DNA of 64,000 nucleotides from Thermoleophilia bacterium (GCA_017882585.1 JADGPF010000071.1:1-64000); one strand, 5' to 3'; numbered from the stretch's first letter, positions 8,983 through 19,200 are shown. Notes: a model not told the origin generated them from the letters alone. Made by a program: numbers and translations.

Positions 8983-9453
8983 ATGAGTGAGGAAACCGAG
9001 GGCGTGGCTGAGGTGCAGGTCGAGGAGACCACCGACCCCGCCGCTGTGGCCGTCGAAGAGGCGCCCGAAACAGAGGCCGTGGCCGTCGAAGACGCGCCTG
9101 AAGATGATCCTGTGGCCGTCGTCGACACCGAAGCCGCGGCCCACGAACCGGCGGATGAGCGCGAGCCCGAGGCACCGGAGCTCGAGGCCGTCGTGCCCGA
9201 GATCGATGCCGTCGTGTCCGAGCAGCCCGTACCCCAGGCTGCAGCGGGGCGCCGTGAGGCACAGCTCTACCTGTGCGAGCGTGGCCATCGGACGCTGATC
9301 CTGTGGGGCGAGCCGCCCTTGACGTGCAACGCACGCAAGACGCGCAATGAGGTCTGCGGCCTGACGCTGTACCACTCGACCGAACTTCCCGAGCAGGTGC
9401 AGAAGGCGCTGAACCCGATCAAGGCGTCGAAGAAGAAGTCCGGCAAGAAGTAG
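8983..9453 (+). CDS. Hypothetical protein: acidic repeat N-terminus plus Cys/His C-terminal module with Lys-rich tail
   Basis: VAVEEAPETEAVAVEDAPEDDPVAVV repeats; YLCERGHRTLILWGEPPLTCNARKTRNEVCGLTLYH. Confidence 0.7.
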   Translation: MSEETEGVAEVQVEETTDPAAVAVEEAPETEAVAVEDAPEDDPVAVVDTEAAAHEPADEREPEAPELEAVVPEIDAVVSEQPVPQAAAGRREAQLYLCERGHRTLILWGEPPLTCNARKTRNEVCGLTLYHSTELPEQVQKALNPIKASKKKSGKK

Positions 9454-9483
9454 CCCGGCGCCCACGGGACCCGCAGAACCCTT

Positions 9484-9511
9484 GAAGGGCCGGGAGAAAT
9501 CCCGGCCCTTC
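9484..9511. terminator. Strong (bidirectional) hairpin between convergent genes
   Basis: gaagggccggga gaaa tcccggcccttc, 12-bp perfect stem with tetraloop. Confidence 0.85.
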
Positions 9512-9528
9512 GTCGTTGCGGGTGCCGG

Positions 9529-11322
9529 TCAGTCCTGCTCGGCGACCTCGACCATCCGGGTCATCTCCTCGAACCCGGCATCCCAGACATCCGCTCGGGT
9601 AAGGTCGACGCCGAGCGGCAACAGGAGTTCCGCGGGCGCCTGTGACCCACCGGATGCAAGGAACGCCAGATAGCGATCGGCGAAGGCCGGGCCCTGCTCG
9701 CGATACTGCGCGTACAGCGCAAGCGTGGTGAGGTGCGCGAACGCGTACGCGTACGTGTAGAAGCGCGTCGAGATGAAGTGCGGGATGTAGCTCCAGCCGA
9801 ATCGGTACCCGTCGGGAAGGGCGATGGTGTCACCGTAATAGGCGCGGTTGGCGTCGAGCCAGATCTCGGACAGGCGTTCGGCCGTAAGCGTCGTTCCCTC
9901 GCGCCGCGCCGCGTAGGCGCGTTGCTCGTAGCGTGCGAGCACCGTTTGGCGGAAGACGGTCGCAAACGACCCTTCGACGCGCTCACAGACGAGCGCACGA
10001 CGTGTGTCGGGGTCGCTTTCGGTCTCGAGCAGGTGGTCAAAGGTCAGCAGCTCGGCGAACGTCGAGGGAACTTCGGCCAAAGCGAGGCCGGTGTGCATCG
10101 ACAGGGCCGACTGCCGCTCGGCCGAGAGCGTGAAGTGCATTCCATGGCCGAGCTCGTGGGCCAGCGTCATGACATCGTTCATCTGGTCGGTAAAGTTCAT
10201 CAGCACGTACGCTGGCGCGTCCTGGGCCACGGGCGCGCAGAACGCGCCGCCGCGCTTGCCGACACGGGGTTCCGCGTCGACGCGGCGGTCACTAAAGAAA
10301 CCACCCGCGACCGTTGCAATCCTGGGTGAGAAGCGCCCGAACGCGGTCTCGACCAGATCGCGGGCCTCGAGGAACTCGACCGCGCGGCCGGTGCCGATCG
10401 GCGCATACTGGTCCCAGAACTCGAGCCGGTCCAGACCGAGGATGGCGGCCTTCGCGCGGAACCACCGTTGGGCCAGGCCGTAATGCGCCTCGACGGCCTT
10501 CATCATCCGCTCGACAACGACGCCGTCGAGCTCGTTGTGGAGGTGCGTCCGGTCCATGGGGTCCGCATGGCCGCGCAGCTTGTCCAGGGACAGCCGGTCA
10601 CCCACGAGCGTGTCGTAGACCTGCGCCAGCGTCTCGGTTTCCGGCTCGAGCCCGGCGTAGAGAGTCTCCAGCGAGCGGCGCCGCAGCTCGCGGTCGCGAT
10701 CACGCACGTGGGCGAGCAGCCGGTCGATGGTGTGCGGTGCGGGGCCGTCGCCGGCATCGAACTCCACCTCGAGTGTCGAGGTGATGCGGCCAAATAGCGC
10801 TTGCCAGGCGCTGACCGCGGCTGGCTCGCGCTCGGCGAGCATGCGCTCCTCCGGCTCACTCAACATGAACGGCGCGAACCGGCGAGCCGCTCGCAGGTAG
10901 TGCGCGTCGGCGGCCAACTCAGGGGCCGCCGCGACCGCCGAGGCCTGCGGTTCGGGCAGCGCGAGCCACTCGAGATCGAAGAAGCGCACGGCGTTGCCGG
11001 CGTCCACCATGCCACGGTCGATCGCGGACGAGAGGTCCCGGTTTTCGGGATCGGTCACATCGGTGGCCTCCCGCAAGTGCGCGTACGAGGCGGCGCGTGA
11101 GAGCATGTTCTCGATTTCGGCCAGTTCCGCAAGCGCCGCCGCCAGGTCGGCGGGCGTGATTGTCGCCAAGGAGCCGCGGTAGCGGGACTCGAATCCGCGA
11201 GCGCGGGCAATTCCGGCATCCAGCAGGGCGCGGGCATCGTCGGCGCTGGCAACCAGGGGGGAGAGGTCCCAGCGCACGCCTTCTGCGTTCGGACCCGGAG
11301 GCGAAGTGTTGGCGGTCGTCAT
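9529..11322 (-). CDS. pepF: Oligoendopeptidase F family (M3) metallopeptidase
   Basis: 597 aa; MTLAHELGHGMHFTLS (HExxH) and M3 C-terminal 'YRFGWSYIPHFISTRFYTYAYAF'. Confidence 0.9.
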   Translation of the reverse strand: MTTANTSPPGPNAEGVRWDLSPLVASADDARALLDAGIARARGFESRYRGSLATITPADLAAALAELAEIENMLSRAASYAHLREATDVTDPENRDLSSAIDRGMVDAGNAVRFFDLEWLALPEPQASAVAAAPELAADAHYLRAARRFAPFMLSEPEERMLAEREPAAVSAWQALFGRITSTLEVEFDAGDGPAPHTIDRLLAHVRDRDRELRRRSLETLYAGLEPETETLAQVYDTLVGDRLSLDKLRGHADPMDRTHLHNELDGVVVERMMKAVEAHYGLAQRWFRAKAAILGLDRLEFWDQYAPIGTGRAVEFLEARDLVETAFGRFSPRIATVAGGFFSDRRVDAEPRVGKRGGAFCAPVAQDAPAYVLMNFTDQMNDVMTLAHELGHGMHFTLSAERQSALSMHTGLALAEVPSTFAELLTFDHLLETESDPDTRRALVCERVEGSFATVFRQTVLARYEQRAYAARREGTTLTAERLSEIWLDANRAYYGDTIALPDGYRFGWSYIPHFISTRFYTYAYAFAHLTTLALYAQYREQGPAFADRYLAFLASGGSQAPAELLLPLGVDLTRADVWDAGFEEMTRMVEVAEQD

Positions 11323-12182
11323 GGCGTCGAGGCTACACGCTCGCGCAGGGCGCGGCGGACGAGGTCGGCGACCCCTGGCGGCAGCGCGGGGTCACCGGTG
11401 TCGCCTAGGTCGCTGCGTCCAACGTCGGGCCCGTGATAGTCGGAGCCGCCCGTCGCGATGAGGCCCAGGCGCCGGGCGATCCTCGCGAACCCGTCGTGCT
11501 GCTCTGGCGTGTGCTCGGCCCGGTACACCTCGATCCCCCAGAGCCCGAGATGGCGCAGATGGGCGGCATACGACTCCAGGCCGCGCATCCCGAGTCGTAG
11601 CGACCCGGGATGCGCAAGCGCCGCAACCCCACCCGCGTCGGCCACGAAGCCGAGCGTCGTTGCCGGGTCGAAGAGGTCGTGAGGCACGTAGGCCGGCCCG
11701 TCGTCACCGAGATACCGCGCGAACGCGTCGGCGCGGTCGGTCGCGTGCCCGGCAGCGACCAGGGCATCGGCCAGGTGCGGTCGGCCGACCGAGCTGCCGA
11801 CTCGCGCATGCACGGTGACCATGTCGATCGGGGCCCCGAGCGCGGCCAGCTTATCGGCGATTGCGGCGGCTCGGAGCTCGCGGGCACGTTGCAGCTCACC
11901 GAGAGCATCGAGCAGTCGGGGGGGATCTGGGGTCGGGAGGTATGCGACCAGGTGTAACTGGCCGTGCGGAGGACGCACGCTCAGCTCGACGCCCGGGATC
12001 ACGCGCACCCCCAAGCGCTGACCGGCGCCGATCGCCTCAGGCAGCCCGGCGACCGTGTCGTGATCGGTAATCGCGAGCACCGCGACGCCACGCCGTGCGG
12101 CGCGCGCAACGACATCGGTCGGCGTCTGAGCCCCGTCCGACGCGCACGTATGGGCATGCAGGTCAACGATCACGATCGCCAT
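11319..12182 (-). CDS. PHP domain metal-dependent phosphoesterase
   Basis: MAIVIVDLHAHTCASDGAQTPTDVV...AITDHDTVAGL...GSDYHGPD; 4-bp overlap with pepF. Confidence 0.9.
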   Translation of the reverse strand: MAIVIVDLHAHTCASDGAQTPTDVVARAARRGVAVLAITDHDTVAGLPEAIGAGQRLGVRVIPGVELSVRPPHGQLHLVAYLPTPDPPRLLDALGELQRARELRAAAIADKLAALGAPIDMVTVHARVGSSVGRPHLADALVAAGHATDRADAFARYLGDDGPAYVPHDLFDPATTLGFVADAGGVAALAHPGSLRLGMRGLESYAAHLRHLGLWGIEVYRAEHTPEQHDGFARIARRLGLIATGGSDYHGPDVGRSDLGDTGDPALPPGVADLVRRALRERVASTP

Positions 12183-12252
12183 GCTCGCGCCCGGCCCGGA
12201 CAACACCACCCGGGCCGCGTCGCGCGCGGGTGCTCGGCTAATCTGCAGTGTC

Positions 12253-12582
12253 ATGGCCCGCCGCTCGTCTGAGAACACCCGTCTGGTCTACTCCTCCGAG
12301 GTGGGGCGGGTCAGTGAGCCGCAGCGCACGCACGCGTCGGGACCCCCGACCGACGGCATCGTCCGGGTTTCGCGCACCTCGTCGGGCCGCAAGGGCAAGA
12401 CGGTCACGCTGATCACTGGGGTCCCTCACGCGGACTCGGGCGAGTTGGTGCGCGAGCTAAAGCGGCTGTGCGGGTCCGGCGGCGCCGTCAAGGACGGCGT
12501 GGTGGAGATCCAGGGCGATCACCGCGCGAAGGTCGTCGCGCACCTGGACGGGCGCTACCGGGTCAAGCTGGCGGGCGGCTAG
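12253..12582 (+). CDS. SUI1/YciH-like translation initiation factor family protein
   Basis: VRVSRTSSGRKGKTVTLITGVPHADSGELVRELKRLCGSGGAVKDGVVEIQGDHRAKVVAHL. Confidence 0.85.
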   Translation: MARRSSENTRLVYSSEVGRVSEPQRTHASGPPTDGIVRVSRTSSGRKGKTVTLITGVPHADSGELVRELKRLCGSGGAVKDGVVEIQGDHRAKVVAHLDGRYRVKLAGG

Positions 12583-14123
12583 GCCGCCTCGACGGCCCTG
12601 CCGACGAGCGCGACGGGGTGTCCGAACACGCGCTCGAGGTATGGGGCTTCCTGCTCGGCCGACCACAACGCCAACGACGGGTCGCCCACGCAGTCGACCT
12701 GGAACTCGAGCACCGTGCCGGTGAGCCGGCTGCGCAGGTCGTGGACCTGGCCTGCCTTGGCCCGCTCGAGCTGCTCGGCCAGGCGCAGCAGCGCGACCCC
12801 CCGCGCGAAGATCTCCTCGTCGCCCGGCTGGAGGACCTCCCGGTACGGGTCGAGAGACGGGATGCCCTTGCGGTGCCCGCGGACCATGCTGGAGATGAGG
12901 GCGATCTCGCGGTGGTGGAAGCCGGGAAGGCCGGCGTTGAGGACCAGGTACTCCGAATGCCGGTGGTGCGCGGAATAGTCGACGAGCACGCCGACGTCGT
13001 GCAGCATCGCCGCCGCCCACAGCAGCTCACGCTCGCTCGGGTTGCCCGGGTGCAGGCCGGCGCCCGCGGTCGCATCGAAGCCCATCAGCGCGACGCGGGC
13101 GATCTGCTCTGCGTGCTCGCGGTCGTATCCGAGGCCCTCGGCGGCGTTGATGACCGAAGTGCGGCGGACGTCGGGCAGCAGCGGTGGATCCGTGGGCGCC
13201 AGGTAGTGCTCAAGGAACACACCTTCGCGCAGCCCCTGGCCGCACACGTCAACAACGTCGGAGCCCACCGCGCGCATGATCTCGTCGATCGCGAGCGCCG
13301 CCGCCAGGATGATGTCGGCGCGGTCCGCGCGCAGGCCGGGCAGACGGGAGCGCTGACTGGCCGGCAGATCCACGAGCGTGTCGATCGTTGTCGCCAGCGC
13401 CTGCCGGGACATTCGGTGGCCGTTGGGGTCGATCAGCGGACTGCGCTCGGCCCGCTGCTGCATGACCGCAAGGGTCCGCAGCGAACCGCCGATACCGACG
13501 ACCCGCCCGTCGCCGCCGATCCAGTCGAACGACGCCAGGGAGTTGCGTACGTGGGCGCGCAGCGCCGCGATCTGGTTCGCGTCGCGCTGGTCGCCGCTCA
13601 GAAACGCCTCGGTGAGCCGCACGGCGCCGAGTGGTGCGCTCATGCTCCGCGACAGCTGCCGCGCATCGACCCGGCCGACCTGCATCGACCCGCCGCCCAG
13701 GTCCATGAACCAGCCGTCGGCGAGCGTACTGCCGTTGACGACCCCCAGATACCCGTAGCGCGCTTCCTGCTCGGCCGAGAGCACGCGGACGACCAGGCGT
13801 CCGACCGACAGGACCTCGAGCACGTCGCGTTGGTTGACCGCGTCACGGACCGCAGAGGTTGCGACCACGTCGACTGTCTGAATGCCGGCCGCATCGCAAT
13901 AGGCCGCGTAGAGGTGCGCCGCCCGATCGGCGCGCGCAAGCGCCGCCGGGGCGACGCGGCCGTCGACGGTGCCCTCGGACAGGCGCACGGGCTCGCGAAT
14001 CTCGTCGACAAGCCGGAACCAACGTCCCGGGACATACCGGTAGATCACGAGGCGAAATGAGTTGGAGCCCATATCGATGACGGCCCGCGTTCGCTCCTCG
14101 TGGATATGAGAACCGATCGTCAT
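12579..14123 (-). CDS. Ppx/GppA phosphatase with C-terminal HD-type domain
   Basis: RAVIDMGSNSFRLVIYRYV, FMDLGGGSMQVG; WAAAMLHDVGVLVDYSAHHRHSEYLV. Confidence 0.9.
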   Translation of the reverse strand: MTIGSHIHEERTRAVIDMGSNSFRLVIYRYVPGRWFRLVDEIREPVRLSEGTVDGRVAPAALARADRAAHLYAAYCDAAGIQTVDVVATSAVRDAVNQRDVLEVLSVGRLVVRVLSAEQEARYGYLGVVNGSTLADGWFMDLGGGSMQVGRVDARQLSRSMSAPLGAVRLTEAFLSGDQRDANQIAALRAHVRNSLASFDWIGGDGRVVGIGGSLRTLAVMQQRAERSPLIDPNGHRMSRQALATTIDTLVDLPASQRSRLPGLRADRADIILAAALAIDEIMRAVGSDVVDVCGQGLREGVFLEHYLAPTDPPLLPDVRRTSVINAAEGLGYDREHAEQIARVALMGFDATAGAGLHPGNPSERELLWAAAMLHDVGVLVDYSAHHRHSEYLVLNAGLPGFHHREIALISSMVRGHRKGIPSLDPYREVLQPGDEEIFARGVALLRLAEQLERAKAGQVHDLRSRLTGTVLEFQVDCVGDPSLALWSAEQEAPYLERVFGHPVALVGRAVEAA

Positions 14124-14142
14124 CGCACCGCGGGGACGGGAA

Positions 14143-15339
14143 TCAATGCTCGGGGTCGCGCGGGATCTCCCGCAGGAATGGACGCGTCGCCGCGGGCGCC
14201 AAGGCGATTCGCCCGTCGGCAAGATCGCGCAGGGGCCTGCCGGCGATCTCGAATCGCCAGCCGACGGCAAGCGGGGAATCCGGGACCTCCCTGGCGCCGA
14301 TTTCGCCCCACAGGAACGTCTCGATCTCGTCGCGCGTCGCGACGAGGCTCGGAGCCAGGTCCGCCTCCGCGGCCCGTGCAGTGACGAGAATCTGCCCGAG
14401 GGGTCCGAGCGTGTCCATCCGAGCCTGCAGCTCGGTGCCCGGGGCCGGCGGGAGATGGATTGGGTCGGCAGCGGCGCCCTCGGCAATTGCCGCAAGCATG
14501 CCGTCCAGGTCCGCTTGGCGCATGCGCTCCGGCAACCCGCGCTCTCCGGCGAGCTGGCCCGTGGTCTTCGGACGCCGTCTGGCGATCTCCAACAATGTGC
14601 GGTCCGGAACGATCCAGGCGGTCGGCCGGTCGCGACGGGCGGCTTCCCGCTCACGCCACCCGGCAAGCGCCCTGAGAATCGCGCGATCCGCCGGCGAAAG
14701 CTTGCCCTGTCCCTTGACCCGGCGCCAGACCTCGGTCGGTTCCGGGACCCAGCGCGAATCCGGTCCATACCGCCGGACCATCTCCTCAGCAATCCACGAC
14801 GTGCGCCTGAGACGGTCGGCCCTCGCGAGGAATTCGTCGGCGAGCGCAACCAGGTGGGCGACATCGGCCGCCGCATACGTGAGCTGGCGTTCGGTCAGGG
14901 GCCTGCGGCTCCAGTCCGTGTACTGCTCCCCCTTGTCAAGCTTGACCTTCAGGCCGCGCTCGAGCAGGACACCAAGGCCCTGTCCGGCACCGATCCCGAT
15001 GAATCCGGCGGCGAGCTGGACGTCCATCACCCGGTGGGGTCGCGTGCCGAATTGCATGCCCAGCAACGTCAAGTCCGACGACGGTGCATGCATCACGACG
15101 TCGACGTCTGGATCCGCGACGAGCGCCGCGATCGGGGCGAGGGGTGCACCCTCGACGGGATCTACCAGGTGGACGCGCCCATCGATTGCGACTTGGGCAA
15201 GGCAGGCCATCGGCGCGTAGGTGCGCTCCCACAGGAACTCGAAATCGAGCGCGATCCGGCCGTGCTCGTGTGCGGCGGCCACAACGGCGGCCACCCCGCC
15301 GGGGTCCCTGATGACCTCTGAGGTCGTTGGAGGTGTCAC
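14143..15339 (-). CDS. rnd: Ribonuclease D-like 3'-5' exonuclease with HRDC domain
   Basis: IALDFEFLWERTYAPMACLAQVAIDGRVHLVDP...MDVQLAAGFIG...QYTDWSRRPLTERQLTYAAADVAHL. Confidence 0.88.
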   Translation of the reverse strand: MTPPTTSEVIRDPGGVAAVVAAAHEHGRIALDFEFLWERTYAPMACLAQVAIDGRVHLVDPVEGAPLAPIAALVADPDVDVVMHAPSSDLTLLGMQFGTRPHRVMDVQLAAGFIGIGAGQGLGVLLERGLKVKLDKGEQYTDWSRRPLTERQLTYAAADVAHLVALADEFLARADRLRRTSWIAEEMVRRYGPDSRWVPEPTEVWRRVKGQGKLSPADRAILRALAGWREREAARRDRPTAWIVPDRTLLEIARRRPKTTGQLAGERGLPERMRQADLDGMLAAIAEGAAADPIHLPPAPGTELQARMDTLGPLGQILVTARAAEADLAPSLVATRDEIETFLWGEIGAREVPDSPLAVGWRFEIAGRPLRDLADGRIALAPAATRPFLREIPRDPEH

Positions 15340-15359
15340 GGTCGCTACCCTACCCGCTT

Positions 15360-17282
15360 GTGGAAGTCGTTCAGGTCTCCAAGAGCTTCGGCGCGCGTCG
15401 CGTCCTGCACGAGGTCTCGTTCCGGATCGCCCCCGGCGACCGCTTGGCGGTGGTCGGGCGCAACGGCGAGGGTAAGACCACGCTGCTGCGGATTATCGCC
15501 GGCCAACTCGCCGCCGATGCCGGCCGGGTCAGCCTGCCGAAAGGCGCCCGGCTCGCGCTGCACGACCAGCGCCCGCCGCTTGAGGTCGCCGGGCGCACGC
15601 TGGAGCAGTACGTCGCCGAGGGCATGGCCGATGCGATCGCCGCCGAAGCCGAGCTGGCGGACCTCGAGGCACGCATGGCCGGCGGGGACCACGGGCCCCA
15701 GGTGCTCGCCGCCTACGAGCGTGCGCATGCGACGCTGGAGCATGCCGGCGGGTACCACTGGCGCGCCTGGATGATGCGGGTTACACGGGGGTTGGGGATC
15801 CCGGACGCACGCCTTGCCGACCCATTGGTGGTGTTCTCTGGCGGCGAGCTGACCCGGGCGTCGCTGGCACGTGCCCTGGTCGCCCGTCCGGACATCCTGT
15901 TGCTCGACGAGCCCACCAACCACCTGGACGTACAGAGCACCGAATGGCTTGAGGACGCGATTGCGGAGATGGGCTGCGCGGTCGTGCTGGTCTCGCACGA
16001 CCGCTACTTCCTGGAGTCGATCGCCACGGGCGTGCTTGAGCTCGACCAGGGCCGCAGCAAGCTGTGGCCGTTCGGGTACTCGCGGTTCCGCAAGGAGCGC
16101 GCGCTCGCCCTCGAGACCCAGGCAAAGGAAGCCGAGCGCACGGCCGCCGAGATCGCCCGCCTGGAACGGTTCGTGGAACGCTGGAGCGCCGGAACGCGCT
16201 CGCGCCAGGCAACGTCCCGGCGCAAGCGGCTCGCGCGCATCGCTCGGCCCGAGATCAATCGCTCCGCCAAGTCCCTCGCGTTCGGCTTCCCACCGGTGGC
16301 CGCCAGCGGACGGGTCGTGCTCGAGGCGCACGGGGTGAGCGTCGCCGTCGGCGAGCGGACGTTGATACGCAACGCCGACATAGTCATCGAGCGGGGTGAG
16401 CGGGTGGCGGTCGTCGGTCCCAACGGCGCCGGCAAGACGACGCTGCTGGAGACGCTCATCGGCCTACGGCCGCCCTCGTCCGGACGGGTCGGCATTGGTC
16501 ACAAGGTCGATCTCGCCTATTACTCCCAGCACGACCAGGACCTGCGCGGAGACCGCACGATCGTCGACACAATCCTGGCCGAGACCGCGCTGACGCGCAC
16601 GCAGGCGCGCACGCTGTTGGGCGCGTTTCTGTTTCCCGGCGAGCTCGCCGATCGGCGCGTGGCCGACCTGTCGGGCGGCGAGCGGCGGCGGCTGCAGCTC
16701 GCATTGCTGGTGGCACGTGGCAGCAACCTGCTCGTATTCGACGAGCCCACCAACCATCTCGATGCCGAAAGCCGCGAGGCGCTCGAGGACGCCCTCGACG
16801 CCTACGCCGGCACGATCGTGCTCGTGTCCCACGATCGCGCGCTGATCGACGCCGTGGCGACTCGGACCCTGGCGATCGAGGATGGCTCGCTGATCGCCCG
16901 GGACGGCGGGTGGGCCGATCTCCTGCAAGCTCGCGCGGACGCCCGTGCCGCCGCCAGCCCGCCGGCACGCGGGAACGACCGGCCGCAGTCGAAGCCCAAG
17001 AAATCCGCGCCCCAGGCGACGGTCGCTCGGCCGCGGGCAGCCGATGCTCCGCGCGCAACCGGCGCCAAGGGCAGTGCGGGCCGACGCGTCCGTCAACTCG
17101 AGACGAAGATCCACCGGCTCGAGGCCGAGTTGGAATCGGTGAACACCCAGCTATTGGATCCGGACGTCGCACAGGACCACGTCCGCTCGGGCGAACTTGG
17201 CGCGCAGTATCGCAAGCTCGAGGAGGACATCTCCTGGGCGCTGGCTGAATGGGAAGACGCGGCCGAGGCCGCGGGCGTCTAG
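15360..17282 (+). CDS. ABC-F family ATP-binding protein
   Basis: Two ABC cassettes (VVGRNGEGKTTLLR, VVGPNGAGKTTLLE; LSGGE; LLDEPTNHLD twice) and C-terminal coiled coil. Confidence 0.93.
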   Translation: MEVVQVSKSFGARRVLHEVSFRIAPGDRLAVVGRNGEGKTTLLRIIAGQLAADAGRVSLPKGARLALHDQRPPLEVAGRTLEQYVAEGMADAIAAEAELADLEARMAGGDHGPQVLAAYERAHATLEHAGGYHWRAWMMRVTRGLGIPDARLADPLVVFSGGELTRASLARALVARPDILLLDEPTNHLDVQSTEWLEDAIAEMGCAVVLVSHDRYFLESIATGVLELDQGRSKLWPFGYSRFRKERALALETQAKEAERTAAEIARLERFVERWSAGTRSRQATSRRKRLARIARPEINRSAKSLAFGFPPVAASGRVVLEAHGVSVAVGERTLIRNADIVIERGERVAVVGPNGAGKTTLLETLIGLRPPSSGRVGIGHKVDLAYYSQHDQDLRGDRTIVDTILAETALTRTQARTLLGAFLFPGELADRRVADLSGGERRRLQLALLVARGSNLLVFDEPTNHLDAESREALEDALDAYAGTIVLVSHDRALIDAVATRTLAIEDGSLIARDGGWADLLQARADARAAASPPARGNDRPQSKPKKSAPQATVARPRAADAPRATGAKGSAGRRVRQLETKIHRLEAELESVNTQLLDPDVAQDHVRSGELGAQYRKLEEDISWALAEWEDAAEAAGV

Positions 17283-17304
17283 CGCCGCGGCCTGGCCGTG
17301 GGGC

Positions 17305-17622
17305 CTACACCACGCCCTTGTCGGGATCACCGGCGGGCACTGCCCGGAATGTTTCGACCCGCGGCGGGCCGACCAGATCGCCGGCGAGGGCCGACAGCCC
17401 GAGCACCCATGGCTGGGCGGCGTGGGCAGCAAGGGCCTCCGTGGAGGCCCAGCGCTCGACGAACACGAGCGTCTCGGGGTCGTCGATTCCCCGATGAAGC
17501 GCGTACAGCAGGCAGCCGTCCTCATTGTGGGTGGGGGCGACCGCCGCTTGGAGGCCGGCCGCGACGCTGTCGCCCCTGCCCGGTCTGGTGGTGAAGGTGG
17601 CCACGACGATCACTTCGGACAC
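17305..17622 (-). CDS. Antibiotic biosynthesis monooxygenase (ABM) domain protein
   Basis: VIVVATFTTRPGRGDSVAAGLQAAVAPTHNEDGCLLYALHRGIDDPETLVFVERWAS. Confidence 0.8.
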   Translation of the reverse strand: MSEVIVVATFTTRPGRGDSVAAGLQAAVAPTHNEDGCLLYALHRGIDDPETLVFVERWASTEALAAHAAQPWVLGLSALAGDLVGPPRVETFRAVPAGDPDKGVV

Positions 17623-17719
17623 GGCGGTCCCCCTCATCGGCGGGCGACGGCGTCGCCCGCACTGACCCCATGGAGTCTGACAGGGGCCGAGGCCCGGCGC
17701 AGCGAGGGCGGCGGCGCCC

Positions 17720-19165
17720 GTGCCGCGGCTGATACAACCCAAATGCGTGACTGTGATCAACGTCCTCAAAGACGGGATCTGGAACGCCGTGTTGATGGCT
17801 TACGCCGTGTGGTGGGCCCTCGTCTTCGGGTTCGCGATCTCTGCGGTCGTCCAGGCCTGGGTGCCACGGGGGTCGGTCGAGCGCGCGATGGGCGCCGAGG
17901 GCTGGGGTGCGATCGGGCGGGCAACCGGCCTTGGGGCGGCCTCGTCGTCGTGCTCCTATGCGGCGATCGCGATCGGCAAGTCCCTGTTTCAGAAGGGGGC
18001 CTCGGCGATTTCGGCGCTGGCGTTCCAGTTCGCCTCCACGAACTTGGTCTGGGAACTCGGGCTCGTGCTGTGGACGCTGGTCGGGTGGCAGTTCGCCGTC
18101 GGGGAGTTCGTGGGCGGGCTGATCATGATCGTCTTGATGGCCGTCACGTTTCGCGTGTTCGTCTCGCCACGGCTGGAGGACTACGCTCGCCGTCACGCCC
18201 AGGCGGCCGACAGCGGGCACCAGCACCAATCGGCCGAGTCCGAACACTCGCGGTGGCGCTCGCGCCTGCGATCGGTCGAGGCCTGGTCGGACGTCGCCCT
18301 AAATTTCCGCGGCGACGTGCAGATGCTCTACCGGGAGATCGGCATCGGCTTCCTGTTGGCCGGGTTCATCGGTCTGCTCGGAAACGGCTTCTTCGAGGCA
18401 CTGTTTCTCCAGTCTGCGCCCGCGCCGATCCGCGTCATCGAAAACGTGCTGATCGGCCCGCTGATCGCAGTCGCGTCATTCGTGTGCTCGGTGGGCAACG
18501 TGCCGCTGGCGGCGGTCCTCTGGTCCGGGGGCCTCTCGTTTGCGGGTGTGATGGCATTCATCTTCGCGGACCTCATCGTGCTGCCGATCCTGGCCATCTA
18601 CCGTAAGTACTACGGCCTGAAGTTCGCCGTCCGAATCACCGCGCTTATGTACGCGACGATGGTCGTCGCGGGGTTGCTCGTGGCGGGGCTGTTCGCATCG
18701 GTCGGCGCACTGCCGACGACGCGTCCGAGCCGGTCGGACCTGTTCGGGTCCGTCCGTCTCGACTACACGCTCGTGCTCAACATCATCGGCGTGGTGATTT
18801 TTCTCGCCCTGTTCGGCCTGACCATGCGTCGTGGGGTCAAGGATCCGGTGTGCGGCATGACGGTTGATCGCTCGAGAGCGCTGCGCGCCGAGATCGATGG
18901 CACCACCTACTACTTCTGCTCGGAGACCTGCCGCACCACGTTTACCAACGAGGGTGGGCACTCGGGCCACGGCGACCGCACGCGGCACGCGCACTCCGCC
19001 CAGACCGCGATCGACCCGGTGTGCGAGATGCGCGTCGATCCCGCGACGGCATTCTCGGCCGACGTCGATGGGATCACGTACTACTTCTGCGCCGAATACT
19101 GCCGCGAGCTGTTCGTCGGTAACCCGGCGGTGTTCGTCGCCAAAACGCCCCGGGACGGCGACTGA
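17720..19165 (+). CDS. DUF318/ArsP-like permease fused to two C-terminal YHS domains
   Basis: AASSSCSYAAIAIGKSLFQKGAS...FVCSVGNVPLAAVLWSGGLSF permease motifs; then VKDPVCGMTVD...TTYYFCSETC and IDPVCEMRVD...ITYYFCAEYC. Start may be GTG 17747. Confidence 0.82.
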   Translation: MPRLIQPKCVTVINVLKDGIWNAVLMAYAVWWALVFGFAISAVVQAWVPRGSVERAMGAEGWGAIGRATGLGAASSSCSYAAIAIGKSLFQKGASAISALAFQFASTNLVWELGLVLWTLVGWQFAVGEFVGGLIMIVLMAVTFRVFVSPRLEDYARRHAQAADSGHQHQSAESEHSRWRSRLRSVEAWSDVALNFRGDVQMLYREIGIGFLLAGFIGLLGNGFFEALFLQSAPAPIRVIENVLIGPLIAVASFVCSVGNVPLAAVLWSGGLSFAGVMAFIFADLIVLPILAIYRKYYGLKFAVRITALMYATMVVAGLLVAGLFASVGALPTTRPSRSDLFGSVRLDYTLVLNIIGVVIFLALFGLTMRRGVKDPVCGMTVDRSRALRAEIDGTTYYFCSETCRTTFTNEGGHSGHGDRTRHAHSAQTAIDPVCEMRVDPATAFSADVDGITYYFCAEYCRELFVGNPAVFVAKTPRDGD

Positions 19166-19200
19166 CACCGACAGGCAGGCCTGGGCCCGGGACGGAACCG

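Noticed and set aside
12468-14060. 530-aa plus ORF antisense to ppx
   Set aside because: Shadow ORF; Ppx/GppA motifs on the minus strand are unambiguous
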